Assembly: GCA_963709175.1 (NCBI GenBank)
Contig: CAVPVK010000011.1
Coordinates: forward strand, 310,001-374,000
Source of the DNA: JANXQG01 sp963709175
Lineage (GTDB): Bacteria > Planctomycetota > Planctomycetia > Pirellulales > Thermoguttaceae
Length of the DNA stretch: 64,000 nt
Direction: 5' to 3'
The translations under genes and the position numbers were made by a program. The notes beneath the pieces are model-generated. The model was not told where the DNA came from, searched no databases, and saw nothing but the letters and a program-made list of their open reading frames with translations. This document shows positions 17,630 through 28,505 of this stretch, piece after piece; position 1 is the first letter of the stretch; every line of letters begins with the position of its first letter.

Positions 17630-20502
17630 GCAAACCCTCTTGCATCCGCCCAATTCGGGCCGGCCTTCACGTCTACCTTCAACGGCACGCGAAGTTGATG
17701 GACGCTCGACATCTCGTCGCGCAGCAACCCGGCGAGATAACCGACCTCCGCCACCGGGGCCTCGAAGATCAACTCATCGTGGATCTGCAACAGCATCCGC
17801 GAGAGATGATTCTCACGCTTCAGGCGACGATGCACGTTGATCATTGCCAGCTTCATCAAGTCCGCCGCTGAGCCCTGGATGATCGTATTGACGGCCGTCC
17901 GCTCCGCCAGGTTCCGCGAGCGGCCAGCGCCGGCCCGAACGCCCTCGATCGCACGGCGGCGGCCGAGGATCGTCGTCACGTAGCCGTTGCGGCGGCATTC
18001 GGCCAGCGACTCGACGAGAAATCGCTCGATGCCGGGGTAGGTCTGGAAGTAGCTGTCGATGAATTTCGCGGCCGTCTGCTGGTCGATGCCCAACTGTCGC
18101 GCCAGGGCCCGCGAGCCCTGCCCGTAGATCGTGCCGAAATTGACGATCTTTGCCTGGCGGCGCATGTCGCCGGTCACCGCCTCCAAGGGAACGTTGTTAA
18201 CCTGCCCGGCCACGCGGGCGTGGATGTCCTCGTCGCGCTGGAACGCCTCGCAGAGGCGTTGGTCCGCCGTGTAATGGGCCAGGATCCGCAGCTCGATTTG
18301 CGAGTAGTCGGCCGCCACTAGAGCCCAGCCTTCTTCGCCGGGCACAAAGGCCGAGCGGATGGCGCGGCCGATTTCGGTCTTGACGGGAATGTTTTGCAGG
18401 TTGGGATCATGCGAGCTGAGTCGCCCCGTTGCCGTGACGACCTGATTGAACGAGGCATGCACGCGGCCGGTCCGTGGATTGACCAGCTTCGGTAGCGCGT
18501 CGACGTAGGTCCCCTTAAGCTTGGCGTACTGCCGGTATTCCGCAATCTTTGCCGGTAAGGGATGCTGGTGAGCGAGCTCCTCCAGTACGTCGACGTCGGT
18601 GCTGGGGCCCGTCTTGGCCGTTCGCTTGATTACCGGCAATTTGTGTTCGACGAAGAGCACGTCCTGCAATTGCCGCGGTGAGGCAATGTTGAACGTGCGG
18701 CCGGCCAAGGCATAGATCTCCTGCTCCAGTCGCTGCAACTCGCCACCAAAGTGATCGCTCAATTCGGCGAGTCTCGCCACGTCGATCTTCACGCCGTTGT
18801 ATTCCAACTCCACCAGCACGTCGATCAACGGCATTTCCACGTCGCGGAACAACGGCACGAGGCTCTCCTCTTCCAGCCGCCGGCCGAGGATCGTCTGCAG
18901 GCGAACCGGCACCAGGGCATCCTCGGCCGCATAGTCGGTGATCTCCGGGATGGGCACCTCGTCCATCCGCTTCTGATGCTTGCCGGAACCGATCAGCTCT
19001 TCGATCTTGATCGTGGTGTGGCGAAGATACCGCTTGGCCAGGTCGTCGAGGTTGTGGTTCCTTTGCCCGGCGTCCAGCAGGTAGCTGGCGACCATGGTAT
19101 CGAAGTCAGCTCCGGCCAATTCGAGTCCGGCCCCGCGGAGGACGATGCGATCGTATTTGAGATTCTGGCCAAGCTTGCCCATGGCCGGATCTTCGAAGAC
19201 TGGCCGCAGGGCGTCGAGCGCCGCTTGCGGATCCAACAACCGCGAGCCCGGCGGTCCACGGAACGGCAGGTAATAAGCCCGCTGCGAGTCCCAGGAGAGT
19301 GAGATGCCCACGATTTCGGCCCACCGCGGCCAGATGTGCGTTGTTTCGGTATCGACCGAGATTTGCTTTTGCCTCCGCATCTCCGCAAGCAGTGCCGCGA
19401 GGGCCTCGGGCGTTTCGATGGTCGTATAGATCGGCGTAATTGTATCCGGCTCGCTTCCGCTGCCATCTGTTTGAGGCGTGGTACCGGCCCGCCCGCTTGC
19501 GGGTCGAGTGCTGCAGAGCGCCGCCAGCCGCTCGCCTAGGCGGCGAAAACCGAACTCCTCGAAGAGGGCGAGCGTTTGAGCATGATTCTGATCGTCCGGC
19601 AAGGCCGATTTCCAGGGAATTGCCAGGGGCACGTGGGTGTCGAGTTTCACCAGCTTGCGGCTCAGGAGGGCCTGCTCCTGATATTTCTTGAGGTTCTCGC
19701 GCTTGGCCGCGCCATTGACCTCGTCCACGTGCGCGAGGATGTTTTCCAGTGTGCCGTACTTGGCAAGCAAATCGCGTGCTGCCTTGGGACCGATCAGGGG
19801 CACGCCGGGCACGTTGTCGGTCGAGTCGCCGACGAGGGCCTGGTAGTCAACTACCTGGTTCGGCGCCACGCCCCAATCGCGCTGGAGGACGTTGCGGTCC
19901 ATGACCTCGTTGCTGCGGATGTTGTAGACCCTGACGCGGTCGGTGATCAGTTGCCGGCAGTCCTTGTCGCCGCTGACGATGAAGCACTGCCCGCCCAGCT
20001 CGCCCACAAGCCGGGCGACCGTCGCTACGACGTCGTCGGCCTCGAAACCTTCCCGGGCCAGCAGGGGAATCCCCAGCGCGTCGACCAGGCGGTGTACGAA
20101 GTCGATCTGTGGCACGAGGTCTTCGTGCATGTCGGGCCGGCCCGCCTTGTATTGCTCATACAGTTCGTGGCGAAAGGTCTTGCCCGGCAGATCGAAGGCG
20201 CAGAAGAGAAAGTCGGGCTGTTTGGATTCCAGCAAGAAGAAGAGGTCGCGGGCAAAGCCATAGACCGCGTTGACCGGCTGGCCGCTGGGGCTGGTCATGT
20301 CCGGGATGGCGTGGAAAACCTGGTGGATGAGGGAATGGGCATCAACGACCCAGACGGTTTTGTCCGCGAGACTCGCTGGCGCGGACGATGCTTCCGCAGG
20401 CGCAAACGAGGTTTGCGGCCCTTCGTCGCCGACCGCTTTGGCCGGCGGCGGTGTTTCTTGATCGAAGAGGGATTTCTGGTCCCAGGCAACCCGTTTGGCC
20501 AT
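17626..20502 (-). CDS. polA: DNA polymerase I
   Basis: 958 residues from the ATG at 20502 (a TTG two codons upstream is also in frame). Three domains are present. The 5'-3' exonuclease shows EGFEADDVVATVA, VSGDKDCRQL and LVGDSTDNVPGVPLIG. The proofreading 3'-5' exonuclease keeps its acidic residues in VDTETT, GQNLKYD and YAAEDA. The polymerase domain shows DYSQIELR (motif A), RRQAKIVNFGTIYG (motif B) and LQIHDELIFE (motif C). The protein fills gaps and removes primers in repair and lagging-strand synthesis. A Gly/Ser/Thr-rich linker joins the first two domains. The frame is clean over 2.9 kb. Confidence 0.98.
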   Translation of the reverse strand: MAKRVAWDQKSLFDQETPPPAKAVGDEGPQTSFAPAEASSAPASLADKTVWVVDAHSLIHQVFHAIPDMTSPSGQPVNAVYGFARDLFFLLESKQPDFLFCAFDLPGKTFRHELYEQYKAGRPDMHEDLVPQIDFVHRLVDALGIPLLAREGFEADDVVATVARLVGELGGQCFIVSGDKDCRQLITDRVRVYNIRSNEVMDRNVLQRDWGVAPNQVVDYQALVGDSTDNVPGVPLIGPKAARDLLAKYGTLENILAHVDEVNGAAKRENLKKYQEQALLSRKLVKLDTHVPLAIPWKSALPDDQNHAQTLALFEEFGFRRLGERLAALCSTRPASGRAGTTPQTDGSGSEPDTITPIYTTIETPEALAALLAEMRRQKQISVDTETTHIWPRWAEIVGISLSWDSQRAYYLPFRGPPGSRLLDPQAALDALRPVFEDPAMGKLGQNLKYDRIVLRGAGLELAGADFDTMVASYLLDAGQRNHNLDDLAKRYLRHTTIKIEELIGSGKHQKRMDEVPIPEITDYAAEDALVPVRLQTILGRRLEEESLVPLFRDVEMPLIDVLVELEYNGVKIDVARLAELSDHFGGELQRLEQEIYALAGRTFNIASPRQLQDVLFVEHKLPVIKRTAKTGPSTDVDVLEELAHQHPLPAKIAEYRQYAKLKGTYVDALPKLVNPRTGRVHASFNQVVTATGRLSSHDPNLQNIPVKTEIGRAIRSAFVPGEEGWALVAADYSQIELRILAHYTADQRLCEAFQRDEDIHARVAGQVNNVPLEAVTGDMRRQAKIVNFGTIYGQGSRALARQLGIDQQTAAKFIDSYFQTYPGIERFLVESLAECRRNGYVTTILGRRRAIEGVRAGAGRSRNLAERTAVNTIIQGSAADLMKLAMINVHRRLKRENHLSRMLLQIHDELIFEAPVAEVGYLAGLLRDEMSSVHQLRVPLKVDVKAGPNWADARGFA

Positions 20503-20966
20503 TCGCAACTCGTGTTTATACCACCGGTCGTCGGACCCGGCCTATAAGCGGCTGCCGCACAGCATTAGCCATGATACCTTGGCCACGAATGGCGTCAATA
20601 TGCAGCATTGGTCGATGGTCGGCCGCCCTCTGACCCGCCAAGGTCATGGAGTGTCCAGAAAAACGGCATTATAGATTGGCAATTCGCTTATGTTTAATTG
20701 ACCGCGCATTGTCAGCCCGAAGACACTCCTTGATGTCGTCGGTCTTTTTAGGTTGCTCGTACCTGTCCCAGCCGTAACACAAGCTCGCTCCGGCATGCGT
20801 TTTGCCCTTCTTCGAGCTTCGAGTTGGCGTGGCGCCGACGGGAGGATTTTTTCCTTGGCTATTTTCACCGCGCCCCTACAATAAACATGGACGGAGCCGG
20901 GAGGCCCGGAAAAAGGGCCTCTATGGACGTGAAAGCGAACCCCAAGGAACAAAACAGGCTGATTTC
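20503..20966. other. Divergent promoter region between polA and the MoxR-type gene
   Basis: 464 bases with the two genes pointing away. An AT-rich segment at 20657-20720 may hold promoter elements. In-frame codons upstream of 20967 exist but the composition is not gene-like, so I start the next gene at 20967. Confidence 0.4.
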
Positions 20967-22420
<1,454 letters not shown>

Positions 22421-22445
<25 letters not shown>

Positions 22446-24115
22446 TTCACACTTACCAGCGCTACGATCCCAAGACCTTTCCCAGTCCCACGCAACCGGC
22501 CCCTGACCTGGTTTCCGGGGCCATGGAGCATATGCTCGCCCATGGCAGCATGCGGGAGCTTTCCGACGAAGAGTTGGCCCGCGCGATCCAACTGGATCCC
22601 AGCCAGATCGCCGGTTTGGGGCCCAGCTTGGAGGCCCTCATGGAACTGCTCCGAGAGCGCAAGCGGAAGATCCTTGAGACGTATGAGACCCGCCGCGTGA
22701 AGGAAGAGGCCGCTAGCCGTTTCCGCGAGTTGGCCAAGTCGATGAAACCACCCAGCAAACTGGAAGAGCGATTCCGTCAGGCGGTCAAGGAAGAGCAACT
22801 TTACGACATCGAGCGGCTCTGGTACCGCGTGGACGACGAACGCAGTCCCTTCGCCAAGCAGCTTGTGAAGCTCATTGATTGGCTGGGCGACAAGTACCAG
22901 GTGGACGAACTGGCGGCCAAGTACGAGTTCACCGGCCGCAAGTCGATGACGGTGCCGCAGGCCATTGAGATCAAGCAGGAGTTGGAGGAGATCGACCGCC
23001 TGTTGAAACAACTCGAGGAAGCGGCCAAGACGGCGCAGATCGGCGTCATCGACATGGAGGCACTGGCGGAATATGCCGAGGCGGGCGATATGGAGAAGCT
23101 CAACGAGCTGGCCCGCATGGTGGAGCAGTTGCTCAAGGACCTTGCCGAGCAGCAGGGGCTGGAGAAGACCGCCCAGGGCTATCGGCTTACTCCCAAGGCC
23201 TACCGGCTCTTTCAGGGACGGCTTTTGGAGCGGATATTCAGCAACCTGGTGGCCGCGCGGACGGGGCGACACGTGGGGCCCATCGTGGGTGAAGGGGCGG
23301 TGGAGCTGCAGCAGACCAAGCAATACGAGTTCGGCGACTCGCTGGCCAATATGGACATCCCCGGCTCGCTGATCAATACCATGCTCCGCGACGGTCCGGG
23401 GCTGCCTTTGCGGATGCGCTCTGAAGACATCATCGTCCACCGCACGCGAAACTCACCCAAGTGTGCGACCGCCGTACTTTTGGACATGAGCGGCTCGATG
23501 CGCTACGACGGTCTATACATCAACGTCAAGCGAATGGGCCTGGCTCTGGACGGCCTGATCCGCCAGGAGTATCCCGGCGACTGGCTCCGCTTCATCGAGG
23601 TCTACACCTTCGCCAAGTTGCGGCAGGCCGGCGAGGTGGTGACGCTCATGCCCAAGTCGGTAACGCTCTTCGACCCCGTCGTGCGGCTGAAGGCCGACAT
23701 GAGCGACGAACGCATCAGTGAAATGCAAATCCCGCCGCACTTCACCAACATCCAGCACGGCCTGCAACTCGCCCGGCAATTGCTGGCCGCGCAGGATACG
23801 GTTAACCGGCAGATCATTCTTATTACCGACGGGTTGCCGACGGCGCATTTTGAGGGCAAAGACCTTTATTTGCTTTATCCGCCCGACGCCCGGACCGAAG
23901 AGGCCACGCTCCGCGAGGGCCAACTCTGCCGCCGCGAGGGAATCACGATCAACACCTTCCTCTTGCAGAGTTGGTGGCAATCGAGCGAGGACGTGCAGTT
24001 TGCACAGAAGCTGTCAGAATCGACCACGGGCCGCGTCTTCTTTACTGCCGGCAAGGATCTTGACCGCTACGTAGTCTGGGACTATGTTAAGCGGCGGCGG
24101 GAGATTCTGTCGTAA
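22421..24115 (+). CDS. VWA-domain protein, partner of the MoxR-type ATPase
   Basis: 564 residues starting MSRPIGGVIHTYQRYDP, behind a GGAG site. The N-terminal half is charged and helical with probable coiled coil (KQELEEIDRLLKQLEEAAK). The C-terminal half is a von Willebrand factor A domain with the metal site LLDMSGSMRYDG (DxSxS), a conserved TNIQHGLQLARQLL, and ITDGLPTAHFEGKD. MoxR-VWA pairs assemble or activate large protein complexes by ATP-driven insertion of metals or cofactors. The target here is not indicated by the neighbours. The order ATPase then VWA, with nearly no gap, supports one transcript. Confidence 0.9.
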
Positions 24116-24169
24116 CGATGTCGGGTGGGGCAAACAAATAACTGTCAACGTCTTGTAAGGGGTCGCAGG

Positions 24170-24232
24170 CCCTGCGCAGAACGAAATTCATTCCGTTCGT
24201 TGAAAACGGAATAGATTCCGTTCTACGCAGGG
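24170..24232. repeat. Long imperfect inverted repeat
   Basis: Arms of 28 bases (24170-24197 and 24205-24232) match at 24 of 28 positions around a 7-base loop. The outer part reads CCCTGCG and CGCAGGG, with an internal ATTCCGTT word on both sides. It lies between the VWA gene and a plus-strand oxidoreductase gene. It could end transcription of the first, but no T-run follows, so a small mobile palindrome is as likely. A related ATTCCGTTTTATG word occurs near 25474. Confidence 0.6.
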
Positions 24233-24318
24233 AGGTTGCCCGCTATTCTATCCCCAGTTGACAAGCGTTGCTTTTTCGTCCTGCCTGAACGAGCCGCGTC
24301 CAAATTGGAGGGAACGCC

Positions 24319-25395
24319 ATGTCCGCACCCACGTGGATTCTTTACGGGGCAAACGGCCATACCGGCCACCGCATCGCACGCGAGTCCACCTCGCGCGGTC
24401 AAAAACCGATACTTGCCGGACGCAATACCCGCGCGGTCGAGCGGATCGCCCGAGAATTGCAATGTCCCTGCCGAGTCTTTACCTTGGACGATCCGAGTCA
24501 GGTCGCCGAGCAGATCCGCGGGGCAACGGCCGTGCTCCACTGCGCTGGCCCATTTTCGGCTACCGCACTGCCGATGATGGAGGCCTGCTTCGCGGCCAAA
24601 GTCAATTATCTGGACATCACCGGCGAGATTTCGGTCATCGAGGCGGCAGCCGCGCGCCACGATCGGGCAGTTGCGGCCGGCGTCAGCCTGCTGCCGGCCG
24701 TGGCCTTCACCCCATTGGCCGGCGATTGCCTTGTGGCCATGCTGGCCGCTCGGCTGCCTGCCGCCGCGCGGTTGCAAGTCGCTTATACGACCATGGGCAG
24801 CATCAGTCCCGGCACCGCCCGCACCGTCGTCGAGCAGATGCCCGCCAGCGGCAAAGCTCGCCGTAACGGCCAGTTGGTAGAGTCGCCGATTGCCGGGCAG
24901 ATGATCGACGTACCCTTCCCCGCCGGCCCGCAATCGGCAGCCATGTTCGGCCTGGCTGACCTGGTGACGGCCTGGCATACGACGCACATACCTTGCATCG
25001 AGACTTTTGTGGCGATGCCGGCCTGGAAGGCGCACAGCGTGCAGAAGCTGCAATGGCTTGGCTCGGCGGTAAAAGTCGATATCGTTCGCGACGCCATGGC
25101 GTCAATGCTCCGCGGGGCTTGGAGTGTGGCGGGTCCCGCCCCCTCGAGTGGGGAGCGGGCAGCCGTCTGGGCCCGGCTCAGCGACCAGCAGAATCAGCTC
25201 GCCGAGGCCGTGCTGGAGACGATCGACGCCTATCGCTTCACGGTGTTCTCGGCCTTGGCCGCTGTGGAGCGGGTGGCGGCGGGTGGAGTGGCTCCCGGCT
25301 TTCTCACGCCTTCAAAGGCATTTGGGCCGGAGTTCGCCCTGCAAGTCCCGGAAACGAAGCTGCAATGGATCGCTAGCCCAGCGCCAGCGGCGTAA
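24319..25395 (+). CDS. Saccharopine dehydrogenase-like NAD(P)-binding oxidoreductase
   Basis: 358 residues. A Rossmann fold opens the protein: TWILYGANGHTGHRIARE (GxxGxTG type). HCAGPFSATALPMMEACF, VNYLDITGEISVIE and VAFTPLAGDCL follow, as in the family of saccharopine dehydrogenase and trans-acting enoyl reductase proteins. The substrate is unknown. No pathway partner lies beside it; the next gene is convergent. The ATG at 24319 is chosen because it starts right at the Rossmann strand. Confidence 0.85.
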   Translation: MSAPTWILYGANGHTGHRIARESTSRGQKPILAGRNTRAVERIARELQCPCRVFTLDDPSQVAEQIRGATAVLHCAGPFSATALPMMEACFAAKVNYLDITGEISVIEAAAARHDRAVAAGVSLLPAVAFTPLAGDCLVAMLAARLPAAARLQVAYTTMGSISPGTARTVVEQMPASGKARRNGQLVESPIAGQMIDVPFPAGPQSAAMFGLADLVTAWHTTHIPCIETFVAMPAWKAHSVQKLQWLGSAVKVDIVRDAMASMLRGAWSVAGPAPSSGERAAVWARLSDQQNQLAEAVLETIDAYRFTVFSALAAVERVAAGGVAPGFLTPSKAFGPEFALQVPETKLQWIASPAPAA

Positions 25396-25460
25396 TGTCC
25401 GGAGGAGGCGGCCGCGCTGGTGGCGTTTAATTCAATCCGTTGACTCGATCTTTAAGAGGC

Positions 25461-25480
25461 AAACGGAGAGAATTCCGTTT
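25461..25480. terminator. Hairpin between convergent genes
   Basis: AAACGGA (25461-25467) pairs with TCCGTTT (25474-25480) around a six-base loop, followed by TATG. It sits between the ends of the oxidoreductase gene (25395) and the PD40 gene (25512), which converge, so it may stop transcription from both sides. The stem is short and rich in A/T. Confidence 0.4.
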
Positions 25481-25511
25481 TATGTAGATTTGCGCCATTC
25501 TTAAATAGCCG

Positions 25512-26468
25512 CTACTGGCCGCCATCCCCGCGTCGCTTCTGGCTGTCTACAACGAGTACCGTAATGTGGCCGTCGCGCGAAACGCATGGCGACCAGGGAT
25601 TATCCAGTTCCGTGCTGAAATACTTGGGCTTAAGCGGCTTGTCGAGCCAGAACCGTGCCGGCGAGCGGGTGTAGATCTGTTCGCCTGGAAGCGGAAACGA
25701 ACCATTGCAGACGAAGCTCTTGCTATCGCCGGCCCATTGTGCCCGGTAGTGGCCCAGGGCGATCTTCGCTTTGTTCTTCGTATCGAGGTCGATAACCCAG
25801 ATCTCGCCCGGCTTGCCTTCCGCCTGTATGCAGTAAGCGATCTTCTTCCCGTCGGGCGACCAACTTGGCCAATCGCCGTCGCAAAGCTCTGTGGCGGCGC
25901 CGCCGTCGGCGTTGGCAGTCCACAGCTTCGCCCCCGGATGCACGCCGGCATTGTCCGTCCGCGAACCTTCGACAGAGAAGACTATTTGCTTGCCGTCGGG
26001 CGACCAGTCGGGGAAGCGGCCCGCGCGAATCGGCTTCTGCTTGCCCGTCGCGACCGCGAACTCGTAGAACCTGTGCTGCCGCGAAAACAGCCCCACGACA
26101 TCGCGACAGATCAAGAGCCGCTTGCCGTCGGGCGACCAGCGCGGAGTGCCCCCGTCGGCGAGCTTGCGCAGGCCGTTGCCGTCGACGCCGACCAGCCACG
26201 TTTCGCGCTCCGGGGATTCGCCGACGGTCAGGGCGTCGAATGCGACCGATTTGCCGTCGGGCGAAATGCTTGGCGATCCAAGATCCCAATGACCTGGCAT
26301 GTTCACGAAAACTTCGCTGGCGTCATCCGTCCTTACGTACACCATGCGGTTGTAGATCTGGTTCGGCAATCGTGTGGGCGGTTCCGCAGCCCGATTGCAC
26401 GACGGAGCGACGATTGCCGCCAGCGACGAGAGCAACCAACATCCTGCAAATTTCCAACGCGCGGTCAT
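25512..26468 (-). CDS. Secreted TolB-like PD40 beta-propeller protein
   Basis: 318 residues from the ATG at 26468, which has a strong AAGGAGG site. A lipoprotein-like signal is visible (LLSSLAAIVAPSCNRA). At least five PD40 repeats follow: SPSISPDGKSVAF, TPRWSPDGKRLLI, FPDWSPDGKQIVF, WPSWSPDGKKIAY and SPCVSRDGHITVL. The fold resembles the propeller of TolB and of peptidases but no peptidase domain follows. It is probably periplasmic or outer-membrane attached through Cys24. Its ligand is unknown. An upstream in-frame extension exists but is the shadow of the next gene. Confidence 0.85.
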   Translation of the reverse strand: MTARWKFAGCWLLSSLAAIVAPSCNRAAEPPTRLPNQIYNRMVYVRTDDASEVFVNMPGHWDLGSPSISPDGKSVAFDALTVGESPERETWLVGVDGNGLRKLADGGTPRWSPDGKRLLICRDVVGLFSRQHRFYEFAVATGKQKPIRAGRFPDWSPDGKQIVFSVEGSRTDNAGVHPGAKLWTANADGGAATELCDGDWPSWSPDGKKIAYCIQAEGKPGEIWVIDLDTKNKAKIALGHYRAQWAGDSKSFVCNGSFPLPGEQIYTRSPARFWLDKPLKPKYFSTELDNPWSPCVSRDGHITVLVVDSQKRRGDGGQ

Positions 26469-26503
26469 GACTTCGACCTCCTTGTTTGAAAGAACTGATT
26501 GCG

Positions 26504-27286
26504 TTACGCACCTTTGAAAATCTCCGCAAAGAACGCCTTCATGGCCTCCCACGATCGCCGATCGGCGGCAGCGTTGTAGGCCGCGCCCTTGGAGTTGTCG
26601 TTGCCTGCGCCGGGGTTGGTGAAGGCGTGCACCGCGCCGCCGTAGGCCACCAACTGCCAATCGACTCCCGCGGCCCGCATCTCGTCCTCGAAGGCCGCGA
26701 CCTCCTTGGGTGTGACGTGCGGGTCGTCGGCCCCGTGCAAGGCCAGCACTTTGCAGCGGATGTTCTTGGCGTCCGCCGGGTTCGCCGTGGCTAGTCCGCC
26801 ATGGAAGCTTACGACGCCCGCCACGTCGGCCCCGCTGCGGGCCAGCTCCAGCACGCAAGTGCCGCCGAAGCAGTAGCCGATGGCTGCAACCCGCTTGGGA
26901 TCGCAGAGCGGCTCGCGACGGAGTACGTCGAGCCCCGCGCGGACCCTCGCCCGCATCAACGCCGGATCGCTCTTGTATTTGCCGGCCAGCGGGGCGGCCT
27001 CCCGCGGACTGGTGGGGCGAACGCCCTTGCCATAGATGTCGGCGGCAAACGCAATATAGCCCATCTCCGCCAATTTGCGGGCACGCATCTTGACGTAATC
27101 TCCCAGACCGGTCCATTCGTGGACAACGAGCACGCCGGGCCGCGGCCCGGCAATGGCGTCATCCCAGGCCAGGTAGCCTTCCAGGGTTTGATCGCCCTGC
27201 GGGTATTCAATAACTTTCGTTTGCATGGCGGCATGGAGCGAGGGAGTGGAGGCGAGAAGCAACAATGTTATGGCAATGTTACGCAT
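26504..27286 (-). CDS. Secreted dienelactone hydrolase family protein
   Basis: 260 residues with a signal peptide (NIAITLLLLASTPSLHA). The alpha/beta-hydrolase fold shows VVHEWTGLGDYV, the nucleophile elbow IGYCFGGTCVLELA with cysteine as probable nucleophile, LHGADDPHVTP (acid) and GAVHAFTNPGAG (histidine). The family hydrolyses lactones or esters; the true substrate is unknown. It precedes the PD40 gene by 35 bases and probably shares a transcript. Cysteine in the elbow agrees with classic dienelactone hydrolases. Confidence 0.93.
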   Translation of the reverse strand: MRNIAITLLLLASTPSLHAAMQTKVIEYPQGDQTLEGYLAWDDAIAGPRPGVLVVHEWTGLGDYVKMRARKLAEMGYIAFAADIYGKGVRPTSPREAAPLAGKYKSDPALMRARVRAGLDVLRREPLCDPKRVAAIGYCFGGTCVLELARSGADVAGVVSFHGGLATANPADAKNIRCKVLALHGADDPHVTPKEVAAFEDEMRAAGVDWQLVAYGGAVHAFTNPGAGNDNSKGAAYNAAADRRSWEAMKAFFAEIFKGA

Positions 27287-27333
27287 ATTTGTGGGATCCG
27301 GTGACGGTCAACGTTACGAGGAAAGCTATTGGT

Positions 27334-27933
27334 TTACAATTCCCGCCCATGTGATCCTGGCGCCGCCGGCATGGCCCTCGACATGGGTGGGACAATCGCG
27401 GCGCCGGGTGGCATGGCGGTACCCGGAGGCTGTGATCCTGGCTGGAAATTGGGTTGCGTCCCCATTGCTGGAGCCGATTGCCACGTTCCGCCGCCGCCGG
27501 TCCAGTCTCCAGAATATCGCTGCCCGTGACCGTACGGAAGACGGCCCGCCGCATAGGGATTTTGCCATGCTCCGTACGGCAGCGTCCAGGGACCTTGCGG
27601 ATTGCCCCAGGGACCGTAAGGTGTTGCCCCCGGGCGATAAGGATACAACCATTCGCCATAGGGGCGGATGGCTGTGCCCGCCCCCCAGGTTTGCACGATG
27701 TTCAGCCAATCGTCGCCGGCATGGATGACCTGGTGGCGGTAGCCGCTTTCCTGATAGGTTGGATCGGTCGGCACCAACGATGGACGCTCGGGCTCGTATT
27801 GAGCCACCCGCTCGCCGGTTACGGGCGAATGCGTGTAGTAGCCGGGCAGGAAGGCCCAACTCACGTCGCTGGCCCAGGCGGCCGGAACGAATCCGGTGGT
27901 TAAGAGAAGGAAAATCGCGGGGTGTAGTTTCAT
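27334..27933 (-). CDS. Secreted proline/glycine/tyrosine-rich protein
   Basis: 199 residues. The signal peptide is MKLHPAIFLLLTTGFVPAAWA. The remainder has PYGPWGNPQGPWTLPYGAWQ-type runs and a glycine/proline-rich end. It has no recognisable enzymatic motif. Composition suggests a surface or cell-envelope protein. I do not recognise it further. Confidence 0.7.
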   Translation of the reverse strand: MKLHPAIFLLLTTGFVPAAWASDVSWAFLPGYYTHSPVTGERVAQYEPERPSLVPTDPTYQESGYRHQVIHAGDDWLNIVQTWGAGTAIRPYGEWLYPYRPGATPYGPWGNPQGPWTLPYGAWQNPYAAGRLPYGHGQRYSGDWTGGGGTWQSAPAMGTQPNFQPGSQPPGTAMPPGAAIVPPMSRAMPAAPGSHGREL

Positions 27934-27974
27934 GACGGTGAGGCCGAATCTAGCGGTAGGAGTGCTAGCTCAGT

Positions 27975-28505
27975 TCAGAGGTTATTGGGCTTCTCAACCA
28001 TGAGTTCGCCTGAATGGGGATCGTAAACGTAGCGCTGTCCGGGCGGCAACGTAGGGAGTTTAATGTTTTGGGCTTGGATGATCTTGGCCATGTACTCTTC
28101 CTGAGTCTTGGGCGGATTTCCGCCATTTTCCGCCTTGTAAAGATCCATGGCAAGTTGAATCTGGTCCAGGACAAGGCGTTCCTTGACGTTCCATTCGGCC
28201 CTCAGCGCCACCGTGATCATGTCGCCGCCATAGCCGCGGCCCTTTTCGCCCATGCCCGCGGCCGCTTTTTCACGAATCGTGCCGGGCTTTGCGGCCGTGG
28301 GTTTCGGCGGGGAAGAGGGAAGTCCGCCGGCAACATTTTCGTGTGGCTTCTTGTCCGCGGCGGGTTGGCTGGCCGTGTTCGCCGCCGGGGCCTGGGCTGC
28401 TGCTGGTTCATCGTGTTTCGCTCCGCGCGGAATCGGCCCGTCGAGACCACAACCGGTCAAGAAAGCGAGGCAAAGGGCGGGCAGCCAGTGTGTCACAATT
28501 TTCAT
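27975..28505 (-). CDS. Putative lipoprotein, function unknown
   Basis: 176 residues from the ATG at 28505, which has a GGAGGAG site and overlaps the surE stop as ATGA, so translation is probably coupled to surE. The lipobox is LAFLTGCGLDG (Cys near 17). A disordered Ala/Pro/Lys segment follows, then a folded part of about 80 residues (ALRAEWNVKERLVLDQIQLAMDLYKAENGGNPPKTQEEYMAKI) that resembles the helical end of pilin-like or lipoprotein families. The function is not known. Confidence 0.8.
   Translation of the reverse strand: MKIVTHWLPALCLAFLTGCGLDGPIPRGAKHDEPAAAQAPAANTASQPAADKKPHENVAGGLPSSPPKPTAAKPGTIREKAAAGMGEKGRGYGGDMITVALRAEWNVKERLVLDQIQLAMDLYKAENGGNPPKTQEEYMAKIIQAQNIKLPTLPPGQRYVYDPHSGELMVEKPNNL

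Noticed and set aside
26469..27116. Extended N-terminus of the PD40 protein
   Set aside because: It is the other-frame reading of the dienelactone hydrolase gene; a strong ribosome site and signal peptide sit at 26468.
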